From SIG565 sp045650565 (GTDB lineage: Bacteria; Bacillota; Clostridia; Oscillospirales; Acutalibacteraceae), in assembly GCA_045650565.1 (NCBI GenBank), contig JAZRRG010000044.1, positions 85,500 to 149,499 of the forward strand: a DNA stretch of 64,000 nt. Reading direction: 5' to 3'. The notes beneath the pieces are model-generated. The model did not search any database and was not told the DNA's origin. It saw nothing but the letters and a program-made list of their open reading frames with translations. Both the position numbers and the translations under genes were made by a program. Below, piece by piece: positions 1 to 6,709 of the stretch. Position 1 is the first letter of the stretch; every line of letters starts with the position of its first letter.

Positions 1-565
1 CTATGGGCGGTAGCTCAACATTATCTTGGTTAACAAGAAGGTCGCTCTCCCTTTTAATTATTGGAAAGGTCAACAGATTTGCTGCATAGGCATCATTTTT
101 ATCGCCCACAAAAATAAGTGTTTTTGTGTCATTCGGGGTTTGTAAGCTTATGCCGCTGAGTTTTGCCGAATAATTCGGTGAGCCCTTTGCTAAATTAAAG
201 GAGTATGCAACATCCTGCGCCGTAACCTGTGTGCCATCGCTAAAAAGCGCCGTTTTAAGCTTTACGGTGCAAACCTTTCCATCGACCGTTACACTGTCTG
301 CCAAAACATTAACTGCTTTGTATTCGTTATCTACCTGCACTAACGTATCATAAAGCAGGGTGCAAAGCAATCGGTTAAGACCTGTGGCAGCTTTATACGG
401 ATTAAAGGAATCAGCCGTATTGCACGCAAGACTTATTCCGTCCCCAACATACATAGACTGCCCTTCATCAAAGTTATCCTCTGGCACTTCATTTTGTTTG
501 CCGCAGCCAATAAGTGAAATCAATAAAACAACACATAAAAGTAAAGCCGCAATCCGTTTTTTCAT
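1..565 (-). CDS. Peptide-type ABC solute-binding lipoprotein (family 5), C-terminus outside window
   Basis: Only the first 188 residues are present. The N-terminus is a lipoprotein signal: MKKRIAALL, a hydrophobic stretch, then the lipobox LIGC with the acceptor Cys near residue 21. The following region (SFNPYKAATGLNRLLCTLLY, then a block with FSDGTQVTAQDVAYSFNLA) is the classic N-terminal part of SBP_bac_5 dipeptide/oligopeptide-binding proteins, which deliver ligand to an ABC permease outside the membrane. It starts 32 bp after ymdB on the same strand, with an AGGTGG-like ribosome site just upstream of the ATG. Ligand class is inferred from family only; nickel or other ligands are possible. 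Confidence 0.85.
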   Translation of the reverse strand, partial: MKKRIAALLLCVVLLISLIGCGKQNEVPEDNFDEGQSMYVGDGISLACNTADSFNPYKAATGLNRLLCTLLYDTLVQVDNEYKAVNVLADSVTVDGKVCTVKLKTALFSDGTQVTAQDVAYSFNLAKGSPNYSAKLSGISLQTPNDTKTLIFVGDKNDAYAANLLTFPIIKRESDLLVNQDNVELPPI

Positions 566-597
566 ACTACCACCTGCCCTTCAACAAATACTTTTTT

Positions 598-1380
598 CTA
601 TTCTATCCAAATAGGCGCTACACTTAAGGTTTTGCCTGTCTTTTCATCTATTTCAAAAATGCAACCGTTTAATATGCACGGACCATCCGCCAACTCAAAG
701 CGGCTCATATCATTATCTCTTAAACGATTTATTATAATATCACTTTTAACGCCCAATACCGAGTGCTTTGGACCTGTCATACCAAGGTCTGTTATGTAAC
801 CCGTGCCTTTAGGCAATACGGCCGCATCAGCCGTTTGAATGTGAGTATGTGTGCCAAATATTGCCGAGACCTTACCATCAAGATAAAAGCCCATCGCCCT
901 TTTTTCGCTTGTGGCTTCGGCGTGAAAATCAACCACGATTATGTTAGCGCCTTCATCCTTCGCCCTTAAAAGCAGTAAATCTATAGCAATAAAAGGATTA
1001 TCGGGCTCTAACCTATCAAGGTAAATCCTGCCGCTTAAATTTATAACGGCAACCTTATTCCTTCCCATATCGCACAAATAATAGCCACTACCACTGTCGG
1101 TAGTATTAAGATTTTGGGGTCTTAGCACAAAGGGGTGCTCATCGTAATAATTTAAAATATCCTCACGCCTAAAAGAGTGATTGCCGCCCGTAATTACATC
1201 GGCGCCAATGTTTAACAGCCACTCAGCACTCGACGGCACGATTCCGTTGCCATCAGCCGAATTTTCACCGTTTACTATAGTCAAATCTATTGAATACTGT
1301 TTCTTTAGCTTGTTTAAATGCCTTTCAAGCATTTCACAACCGATGCTACCGCATACATCACCAATACATAAAATTTTCAC
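598..1380 (-). CDS. ymdB: YmdB-family metallophosphoesterase (TIGR00282 type)
   Basis: The 260-aa product carries the calcineurin-like metal-site motifs in order: GDV near residue 7, NGEN near 38, GGNHS near 66, DFHAE near 150 and GTHTHIQT near 170. The family hydrolyses 2',3'-cyclic nucleotides or related phosphoesters in the cytosol. I chose the GTG at 1380 because AAGGAGGTG sits just upstream and the protein then begins with the family-typical KILCIGDV; the frame stays open to 1503, but that stretch holds the promoter. Length matches the family (about 265 aa). The usual partner, RNase Y, is not adjacent here; a solute-binding lipoprotein follows. Confidence 0.9.
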   Translation of the reverse strand: MKILCIGDVCGSIGCEMLERHLNKLKKQYSIDLTIVNGENSADGNGIVPSSAEWLLNIGADVITGGNHSFRREDILNYYDEHPFVLRPQNLNTTDSGSGYYLCDMGRNKVAVINLSGRIYLDRLEPDNPFIAIDLLLLRAKDEGANIIVVDFHAEATSEKRAMGFYLDGKVSAIFGTHTHIQTADAAVLPKGTGYITDLGMTGPKHSVLGVKSDIIINRLRDNDMSRFELADGPCILNGCIFEIDEKTGKTLSVAPIWIE

Positions 1381-1420
1381 GCAGTAACACCTCCTTAAAC
1401 ACTCAAGCGCATACACTTTT

Positions 1421-1448
1421 ATTATACTTATTTTTTTATATTTTTCAA
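1421..1448 (-). promoter_or_regulatory. Promoter for ymdB
   Basis: On the minus strand TTGAAA (1443-1448) and TATAAT (1421-1426) are 16 bp apart, about 40 bp before the GTG start. Confidence 0.55.
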
Positions 1449-1462
1449 GACAAACAAAAAAG

Positions 1463-1491
1463 TTGACAAATACTATTTTATGAAATATAAT
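1463..1491 (+). promoter_or_regulatory. Promoter for tRNA-Pro
   Basis: TTGACA (1463-1468) and TATAAT (1486-1491) with a 17-bp spacer, 27 bp before the mature tRNA. It is a consensus promoter, as expected for a stable RNA. Confidence 0.8.
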
Positions 1492-1517
1492 AAATACTTG
1501 CAACGCATAGTATACTT

Positions 1518-1593
1518 CGAGGTGTCGCCCAGTTGGTAGGGCGCTAGTTTTGGGAACTAGATGCCGCAGGTTCGAGTCCTGTCACCTCGACCA
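1518..1593 (+). tRNA. tRNA-Pro (anticodon TGG)
   Basis: The acceptor stem CGAGGTG pairs perfectly with CACCTCG. The anticodon stem CTAGT/ACTAG encloses loop TTTGGGA, giving anticodon TGG (Pro). The T arm carries GGTTCGAGTCC, and CCA is encoded at 1591-1593. It is the left border of the accessory island. Confidence 0.95.
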
Positions 1594-1624
1594 AAAATCC
1601 GTCGACTTTGTCGGCGGATTTTTT
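1594..1624 (+). terminator. Terminator after tRNA-Pro
   Basis: A stem of about 12 bp (AATCCGTCGAC against GTCGGCGGATT, one G-T pair) with a TTT loop is followed by a T run. Confidence 0.8.
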
Positions 1625-1626
1625 AT

Positions 1627-1785
1627 TCAAGCCGATAGGCTTGGTATATCATCACGCTTTAGCGTGTATATCATTGCCGCATTTATGCGGCGTATATCAT
1701 CACACCATAGGTGTGTATACCTCTATCGGCTTGATGAGATGCAGCGGCTTCGCCACTGATGATATACAAGGCTTCGCCTTGATAT
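1627..1785 (+). repeat. Array of five short hairpins with TATATCAT-like spacers, three of them inside a 12-bp outer stem
   Basis: The outer arms TCAAGCCGATAG (1627-1638) and CTATCGGCTTGA (1723-1734) are perfectly complementary. Inside lie CACGC-TTTA-GCGTG, GCCGCA-TTTA-TGCGGC and CACACC-ATA-GGTGTG, each preceded by (G)TATATCAT. Two more hairpins follow: AGCGGC-TTC-GCCACT and AAGGC-TTC-GCCTT, separated by GATATACA. Hairpin stems differ in sequence while spacers are conserved, so structure rather than sequence appears to be selected. No coding potential is credible. Similar hairpin strings with GATATAC-like spacers are, from memory, common in gut Clostridia, but I cannot check copy number here. 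Confidence 0.75.
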
Positions 1786-1906
1786 TAAAACCTAGTATTT
1801 ATGCTTTTTCACATTCTCCAGTCGAATTTTTACTGATTCAAAATTATTAAACAAACAAATAACATCACTCCCTTTCTTATTGGTTTTTAACATAAAACAG
1901 TGCATG

Positions 1907-1935
1907 TTTACTATTGGAAAATTTTATGGTATAAT
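1907..1935 (+). promoter_or_regulatory. Promoter for the zinc-ribbon/OLD cassette
   Basis: TTTACT (1907-1912) and TATAAT (1930-1935) with a 17-bp spacer, 39 bp before the ATG at 1974. The stretch 1786-1906 between the hairpin array and this promoter shows nothing else recognisable. Confidence 0.65.
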
Positions 1936-1973
1936 TTAATAGAAAATATTTATAAAAGCGAGGTGCCAAGGTT

Positions 1974-3620
1974 ATGGCAGAAAAGAAATATGTAATTGAT
2001 AATGCCGAACTGATGGCAGAATGGAACTGGGAAAGAAATAAAGATATTACCCCATCGCAATTAACTCTTGGCAGTGGGCAAAAAGTTTGGTGGAAGTGTA
2101 ACCATGGACATGAGTGGCAAGCAATGCTATATGATAGAAATAAAGGAAAAGGATGCCCATATTGTGCTGGTAAAAAAGTTTTAAAAGGATATAATGATTT
2201 GCAGGTAGTCAATCCAACTTTAGCGAAAGAGTGGAATTGTGAAAAGAATGGCAATTTAAAACCGGAAAATTTTACAGCCAATAGTGGGCGAAAAGTTTGG
2301 TGGAAGTGCAACAAAGGGCACGAATGGCAAGCAACAATAAACGATAGAAATAATGGAAAAGGATGCCCGTATTGTTCTGGGCGATTTGCCGTCAAAGGTA
2401 AAAATGATTTACAAACGGTTAATCCAATTTTAGCAAAAGAGTGGAACTATGAAAAGAATGGCAATTTAAAACCCGGAGATTTCACAGAGAACAGTGGGCA
2501 AAAAGTCTGGTGGAAATGCAATAAAGGACACGAATGGCAAGCAATAATCAAAAATAGAAATAAAGGACAAGGGTGCCCCGTTTGCAATTCCGAACGACAC
2601 ACTTCTTTTCCAGAATTCGCGCTTGTATTTTATCTTGAAAGATATGGGGTGCAAGTAATACATTCGTATAAGGAACAAGGTTACGAATTAGACATTTATA
2701 TCCCATCCCAAAAAACTGCTATTGAATATGATGGGTATCTTTGGCACAGAAATAAAACAAAACAAGATTTAGAGAAAAATCACAAGTGCAAAGAAGATGG
2801 AATTAAACTATATCGTATAAGAGAAGGTTTGCCATCGCTGAACGACAGTTCTATAGATTATGTTGTTCAAAGGAATCAAGAAGATTTGCCCAATATTCTC
2901 AAAGAAATTTCGACCGAAATAACTGGAACTGAAGTTGATGTTGATCTAAATAGAGATAGCATTGCCATAGAGAATTTGCGAGAACATACCGAAAAAGAAA
3001 GTTCTCTTTTGTTTTCCAGTCCGGAAATAGCAAAAGAATGGAATTATGAAAGAAATGGAAATTTGAAACCTGAACATTTCGCAGCGAATAGTAATAAAAA
3101 AGTATGGTGGAAGTGTAGCAAAGGACACGAATGGCAAGCGATAATTGCGAGTAGAAATAACTTGCATGGATGCCCATATTGTTCAGGTCAAAAAGTTTTA
3201 AAAGGCTATAATGATTTGCAAACAGTTAATCCAGCTTTAGCAAACGAATGGAATTACGAAAAGAACAATGGTTTAACACCTGAGGACGTAATGCCTAATA
3301 GTGGGAAAAAGGTTTGGTGGAAATGCAACCAAGGACACGAATGGCAAACAAAGATAGCCAATAGAAACAATGGAAACGGATGCCCTGAATGTTATAAAAA
3401 GCAAAAAGGCCAGCGACAAATAAACATGTACGATGCTGATACTTTTTCGTTTATTGCCTCTTTTGATAGCGTTAAATCTCTCTGCGAACATTTTGGTTTA
3501 GACTATAAAAAAACAAATGGAACAATCTCGCGTGTATGCAGTAGAAAACAAAAAACGCTGATGCAAAAGTATATTTTAAGAGATGCAAATGACGATGAGT
3601 ATAGCGCTAATAGAAAATAG
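1974..3620 (+). CDS. Five-zinc-ribbon protein with embedded PD-(D/E)XK/Vsr-like nuclease domain and NUMOD1-like C-terminus
   Basis: The 548-aa protein has three N-terminal zinc ribbons in an exact 70-residue period (Cys42/His46/Cys61/Cys64; Cys112/His116/Cys131/Cys134; Cys182/His186/Cys201/Cys204). Residues 207-300 follow, then two more ribbons (Cys381/His385/Cys400/Cys403; Cys451/His455/Cys470/Cys473). Each ribbon reads KVWWKC-x-x-GHEW...GCPYC, the probable zinc-ribbon type of PF14311. The middle segment has PEFALVFYLE, ELDIYIP and AIEYDGYLWH, an arrangement typical of Vsr/DUF559-like restriction folds with candidate residues E214, D240, E251 and D253. Residues 483-537 look like a NUMOD1-type DNA-binding helix module. 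The start has GAGGTG 8 bp upstream. An OLD-family gene follows after 17 bp, so they are probably co-transcribed. Inferred role: sequence-specific or damage-directed DNA cleavage in defence. It is AT-rich relative to flanking genes. Confidence 0.75.
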   Translation: MAEKKYVIDNAELMAEWNWERNKDITPSQLTLGSGQKVWWKCNHGHEWQAMLYDRNKGKGCPYCAGKKVLKGYNDLQVVNPTLAKEWNCEKNGNLKPENFTANSGRKVWWKCNKGHEWQATINDRNNGKGCPYCSGRFAVKGKNDLQTVNPILAKEWNYEKNGNLKPGDFTENSGQKVWWKCNKGHEWQAIIKNRNKGQGCPVCNSERHTSFPEFALVFYLERYGVQVIHSYKEQGYELDIYIPSQKTAIEYDGYLWHRNKTKQDLEKNHKCKEDGIKLYRIREGLPSLNDSSIDYVVQRNQEDLPNILKEISTEITGTEVDVDLNRDSIAIENLREHTEKESSLLFSSPEIAKEWNYERNGNLKPEHFAANSNKKVWWKCSKGHEWQAIIASRNNLHGCPYCSGQKVLKGYNDLQTVNPALANEWNYEKNNGLTPEDVMPNSGKKVWWKCNQGHEWQTKIANRNNGNGCPECYKKQKGQRQINMYDADTFSFIASFDSVKSLCEHFGLDYKKTNGTISRVCSRKQKTLMQKYILRDANDDEYSANRK

Positions 3621-3637
3621 AACGGAAGGATAAAAAC

Positions 3638-5275
3638 ATGCACAATATTCAAAACATACGATTCAAAGGATATAAAGTTTTTTCTGATCAACAATATACA
3701 TCCGTTGAAAACTTTTCTCCCGTCAATGTTATAATCGGAAAAAACAATAGCGGAAAAACAAGTTTGTTAGATATCTTGGAATCTGTTTTTAATTCCAAAT
3801 CAAAACTCAAAGTTGGTTTTGATGTGGAAGACATACAATTTGACTTGCCTTTTGACCCATACATGATAAATAGTGTTTTTTCAGGTCTTTCTGGGATAGG
3901 GAAATGGGATAAAACTTCGTTAACAAATTATACCAAAGATAAAGTTTTCCCGTTCAGCATCAAAATCGGTGATAATGTTGAAATATTGGATAAATCATTT
4001 GAAGATTTAAGCAGCCACATAAACGCAATTTACAACGCAATTAAATCAAGAAAAAACAATTATAGATTCAGAAAAATAACGGCAGAGCGAAATATATATC
4101 CCGAATCAGAAGGCACCATAACACTTCATAGTGACGGCGAAGGAGCGTGCAACTTAATAGCAACTTTTTTAAATGATAGTAGTTATGATGAAAAACTAAT
4201 TGAGGTTGATTTTCTGAATGCTCTTAATCAAATAATGAAGCCCGAGGCTGAATTTGAAAGCATAAGGGTACAGCAAGTTGCTTATAACGACCAAAGACTT
4301 TGGGAAGTTTTTTTACAAGAAAAAGGACTTAAAAGAGTGCCCCTTTCAAAAATGGGAAGCGGATTAAAAACCGTTGTTTTAGTCTTGTTAAACTTATTAG
4401 TAATTCCCAATATCAAAGAATACAAAGGCAAAAAAATTGTTTATGGGTTTGAAGAATTGGAAAACAACTTACACCCTGCACTCCAAAGGAGATTGTTTGA
4501 ATATATTTATGACTACGCTATAAGTAACAATACAATCGTGTTTTTAACAACGCATTCACATATTGCTATTAACGCATATTTTGACAAGGCAGCCACTTCC
4601 ATATATCATGTGATAAAGGAAAACGGAAGCGCTCAAATTAAGCGCATTGAGTCATACATAGATAAAGCCGAAATCTTGGATGATCTTGATGTAAAAGCAA
4701 GCGATATTCTTCAGTCAAATGGTATTATATGGGTTGAAGGTCCTTCTGACAGAGTATATATAAAGCGTTGGTTGGAATTATTCACCCCAAATGAGTATGA
4801 GGAAGGAAAACATTATCAGTTTTTATATTATGGTGGTAGGTTGCTTGCGCAATATTCCGCTAAGGAAGTAACCGACTTGATCAATATTATAACCACAAAT
4901 AGAAACGCCGCGATTGTTATAGATAGTGATAAAACATCAAAATCCACTAAAATAAATGATACCAAGAAACGAATTGTCGCGGAATTTGAAGATTTAAGTA
5001 TGTTTCATTGGGTTACAAGAGGTAAAGAAATCGAAAATTATTTACCAAAAGAAGCAATAGAAGCAATGTTCACTGTCAAAATTAAAACACCCTGTAAACA
5101 GTATCAGTTATTCCCTGAGTTTATAAAAAAATATTATAAAAGCTTTTCTAGCAAAAAGGTTCCGTTTGCAAATGAAATCAAGGGATACATCACTAAAGAC
5201 GATTCCATTGGAATTCTAGATTTGAAAAAGCAAATAGAACGTTTATACAAGCAAATCAAAAAATGGAATCAATAA
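3638..5275 (+). CDS. OLD-family AAA ATPase with C-terminal TOPRIM nuclease domain
   Basis: The 545-aa protein has Walker A GKNNSGKTS (residues 34-42), an ABC-like signature region SKMGSGLKT (237-245), Walker B GFEELENNLHP (270-280) and the switch histidine in TTHSH (304-308). A TOPRIM domain follows, with VEGPSDRVY (E367), IVIDSDK (D429, D431) and GKEIENYLP (E464, E466). This is the overcoming-lysogenization-defect architecture, a DNA nuclease gated by an ATPase, also seen in Gabija GajA. No UvrD-type helicase (GajB) follows; the partner is instead the upstream zinc-ribbon protein, 17 bp away. An AAGGA ribosome site precedes the ATG. The OLD identification is firm; the defence role is inferred. 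Confidence 0.88.
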   Translation: MHNIQNIRFKGYKVFSDQQYTSVENFSPVNVIIGKNNSGKTSLLDILESVFNSKSKLKVGFDVEDIQFDLPFDPYMINSVFSGLSGIGKWDKTSLTNYTKDKVFPFSIKIGDNVEILDKSFEDLSSHINAIYNAIKSRKNNYRFRKITAERNIYPESEGTITLHSDGEGACNLIATFLNDSSYDEKLIEVDFLNALNQIMKPEAEFESIRVQQVAYNDQRLWEVFLQEKGLKRVPLSKMGSGLKTVVLVLLNLLVIPNIKEYKGKKIVYGFEELENNLHPALQRRLFEYIYDYAISNNTIVFLTTHSHIAINAYFDKAATSIYHVIKENGSAQIKRIESYIDKAEILDDLDVKASDILQSNGIIWVEGPSDRVYIKRWLELFTPNEYEEGKHYQFLYYGGRLLAQYSAKEVTDLINIITTNRNAAIVIDSDKTSKSTKINDTKKRIVAEFEDLSMFHWVTRGKEIENYLPKEAIEAMFTVKIKTPCKQYQLFPEFIKKYYKSFSSKKVPFANEIKGYITKDDSIGILDLKKQIERLYKQIKKWNQ

Positions 5276-5358
5276 TTACAAATTGAACCACATTCACAAA
5301 AATTGATCACTTACCACATCTGTTTTTTGAAAATTAACTTTTCAGAAGTTCAGTGCAA

Positions 5359-5457
5359 GAGTAACATTCTATAGCAATCAAGGAGCTATGTACTGTTTTT
5401 GGCTGCGAAAAACCCAGTATTTATGCGGTTTTTTGCTTGATTACTATAACGCTACTC
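5359..5457. repeat. Imperfect 22-24-bp inverted repeat, about 100-bp MITE-like or structured element
   Basis: The left arm 5359-5382 (GAGTAAC...ATCAAG) is complementary to the right arm 5436-5457 (CTTGATTACTATAACG...CTC) with a few mismatches. A second, inner hairpin GCGAAAAACC/GGTTTTTTGC occupies part of the loop. No protein is encoded. It could be a miniature inverted-repeat element, a terminator for the OLD gene, or a small RNA. Confidence 0.6.
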
Positions 5458-5468
5458 CGACCAAAAAT
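5458..5468 (+). repeat. 11-bp direct repeat of the tRNA-Pro 3' end (possible att-like site)
   Basis: CGACCAAAAAT here is identical to 1588-1598, which spans the last acceptor base, CCA and first flanking bases of tRNA-Pro. CTC also precedes both copies, shifted by one base. It brackets the hairpin array and the two-gene cassette. No integrase gene is present, so a site-specific integration origin is only suggested. Confidence 0.4.
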
Positions 5469-5469
5469 A

Positions 5470-5501
5470 CCGATTTGACTGCTGTTTTACAGTCAAATCG
5501 G
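5470..5501. terminator. Perfect 12-bp hairpin, terminator-like on the minus strand
   Basis: CCGATTTGACTG (5470-5481) pairs with CAGTCAAATCGG (5490-5501) around an 8-nt loop. Read on the minus strand it is followed by TATTTTTGG. On the plus strand the tail is not T-rich. Confidence 0.5.
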
Positions 5502-5513
5502 CTCAAAATTAAT

Positions 5514-5558
5514 ATGTCACCGGAGGCTGCGTACCGTAGCACCGTAAAGCCGGATTAG
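5514..5558 (+). CDS. Possible 14-aa leader peptide ahead of GNAT gene
   Basis: ATG at 5514 opens a short frame, MSPEAAYRSTVKPD, ending at TAG 5556-5558, immediately before the alternative hairpins of the GNAT leader. No good ribosome site is seen, so it may be chance. Confidence 0.25.
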   Translation: MSPEAAYRSTVKPD

Positions 5559-5616
5559 GTGTCCAAGTGAGCTTGGGTTATTGCATTTGCAAGACCTTAG
5601 CTCTATTTTTATTTTC
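5559..5616 (+). promoter_or_regulatory. Attenuator-like leader of the GNAT gene
   Basis: A long hairpin at 5569-5603 (outer GAGCT/AGCTC, middle GGT/ACC region, inner TTGC/GCAA) is followed by TATTTTTATTTT, a terminator shape. An alternative hairpin CCAAG-TGAG-CTTGG (5563-5576) uses the same bases as the left arm, so the two are mutually exclusive. This is the layout of transcription attenuation controlling many antibiotic-modifying genes. Confidence 0.5.
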
Positions 5617-5627
5617 GGAGGTAATTT

Positions 5628-6182
5628 ATGAAAAACACAAAGGTTACTCTTGTTCCGCTTACGGCAGACGACCGCGAGCAATTCATTCTTGACAATCAGT
5701 GGGCATTTAAGTATGGTGCTATGCAGGAGTTTGGCGAACGTGATAATCACACTGATGATGACGGTGAAATTATATCACGAAAGACCATTGAACGCTCTAT
5801 TGATGACCCACAAAATGAAACCTACCGCATTGTTGTAGACGGCAAAAATGTGGGCGGTGTGATACTTAAAATTGATAAAGAAGCGCACCACAACCATTTA
5901 GAGATTCTTTTCGTTTCTCCCGAGGAGCACACCAAAGGAATCGGCTACGGTGCGTGGCTTGAGGTCGAGGCTCTGCATCCCGAGACCAAGGTTTGGGAGA
6001 CCTGCACTCCATATTTCGAAAAGCGCAATATTCATTTCTACGTTAACAAGTGCGGTTTTCAAATCAACCAATTTTGGTGTGAGTATTTTCAACCCGAACA
6101 CGAAATGTTCGAGGATGAAAAGCACGATCCTGACGAAGGTCCTGATGAAATGTTCCGTTTTATCAAGGTGATGAAGCCATAA
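5628..6182 (+). CDS. GNAT-family N-acetyltransferase
   Basis: The 184-aa product shows the GNAT core: beta-strand LEILFVSPEE followed by the acetyl-CoA pyrophosphate-binding loop HTKGIGYGAW (around residues 103-112), and the C-terminal FYVNKCGF segment typical of the last helix and strand. It would transfer acetyl from acetyl-CoA to an amine; the substrate is unknown. A perfect GGAGG lies 8 bp before the ATG. Base composition is visibly less AT-rich than the OLD cassette upstream, so it probably arrived separately. The attenuator-like leader and acidic C-terminus are compatible with an antibiotic-modifying enzyme, but that is inference. Confidence 0.85.
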   Translation: MKNTKVTLVPLTADDREQFILDNQWAFKYGAMQEFGERDNHTDDDGEIISRKTIERSIDDPQNETYRIVVDGKNVGGVILKIDKEAHHNHLEILFVSPEEHTKGIGYGAWLEVEALHPETKVWETCTPYFEKRNIHFYVNKCGFQINQFWCEYFQPEHEMFEDEKHDPDEGPDEMFRFIKVMKP

Positions 6183-6215
6183 TCGCTTCTCTTTGTTTAC
6201 TGCATACCAACCATT

Positions 6216-6245
6216 GAGGGCGCCTTAATCGGCGCCCTCTTTTAG
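6216..6245 (+). terminator. Terminator of GNAT gene
   Basis: GAGGGCGCC-TTAATC-GGCGCCCTC followed by TTTTAG, a perfect 9-bp GC-rich stem. Confidence 0.9.
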
Positions 6246-6288
6246 TTTTGCTTTTTCTTTGTTTGCTGCGGGGCAATAGTTGCGTCCT

Positions 6289-6447
6289 TTATTCTCCCTC
6301 AAACAGTTTTATTGCATCCGGAAGAAGGTCTTCATATGGAAACGACTCCTTCTCATTATATCCGCAATCAAATAGTTTAACTAATCCTATCTTCTTCCAG
6401 AACTTTTCAGATGATTCAGGTTTACAAAATAATTTAATCGCCTTAAA
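6289..6447 (-). pseudogene. C-terminal remnant, possibly of a GNAT acetyltransferase
   Basis: An open frame of about 50 codons on the minus strand ends in TAA at 6289. It encodes KAIKLFCKPESSEKFWKKIG..., resembling the ESxxFWxKxGF end of some acetyltransferases. No start codon or ribosome site exists; the frame is interrupted upstream at the junction with the next fragment. Family assignment is tentative, but a 3' gene fragment is likely. Confidence 0.4.
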
Positions 6448-6450
6448 TCG

Positions 6451-6627
6451 GAATCAATCAACACAGAGGTTATTATGGATGGACGAATTTTGGAAGACAA
6501 TTTAAAAAGACTTGGTCTTGATATAGCTTGGCTTAATAAAGAGTTGAAGTGCCAAGGTTATAAAAACGCAAAAGAAATATTCTTAGGTGTTTGTGATAAT
6601 AATAAAAATCTTACTTTATTTGTATAA
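6451..6627 (+). pseudogene. C-terminal fragment of a DUF421/YetF-like membrane protein
   Basis: The frame reads TEVIMDGRILEDNLKRLGLD, then AWLNKELKCQGYKNAKEIFL, and ends at TAA 6625-6627. This matches the conserved cytoplasmic C-terminal region of DUF421 (YetF/YdfR) proteins, in which a VI-x-DG-x-I strand and an NL-x-x-x-G-x helix precede a VFLA strand. The transmembrane N-terminal half is absent. It abuts the opposite-strand remnant at 6447, so both genes lost their 5' parts at one junction. Confidence 0.6.
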
Positions 6628-6649
6628 AATCTATTATTTTTTTAAGTGA

Positions 6650-6678
6650 TTGCACACCATCTTAAACTATGGTATAAT
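6650..6678 (+). promoter_or_regulatory. Promoter for nadE
   Basis: TTGCAC (6650-6655) and TATAAT (6673-6678) with a 17-bp spacer. This places transcription start near 6685 and excludes the longer in-frame TTG start at 6650. Confidence 0.8.
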
Positions 6679-6709
6679 TATTTTAAGAAATACAAATGGA
6701 GTTGGTTTT

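Noticed and set aside
1381..1503. Longer N-terminus for YmdB
   Set aside because: That stretch contains the promoter and encodes nothing like the family; the GTG at 1380 has a strong ribosome site.
1877..2395. 172-aa open frame on the minus strand
   Set aside because: Antisense shadow of the zinc-ribbon repeats; no ribosome site and no recognisable motif.
1974..3420. Regular 210-bp DNA repeats that could suggest a repeat array or CRISPR
   Set aside because: They are the coding repeats of the 70-residue zinc ribbons, in frame, without constant short repeats and unique spacers.
5450..5463. CTACTCCGACCA resembling a tRNA 3' end
   Set aside because: No T arm, anticodon arm or matching 5' acceptor strand upstream.
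5359..5505. Possible retron-like RNA beside the OLD gene
   Set aside because: No reverse transcriptase gene is present in the window.
6248..6505. 85-aa plus-strand frame
   Set aside because: It crosses the two gene remnants in the wrong frames; no motif or ribosome site.
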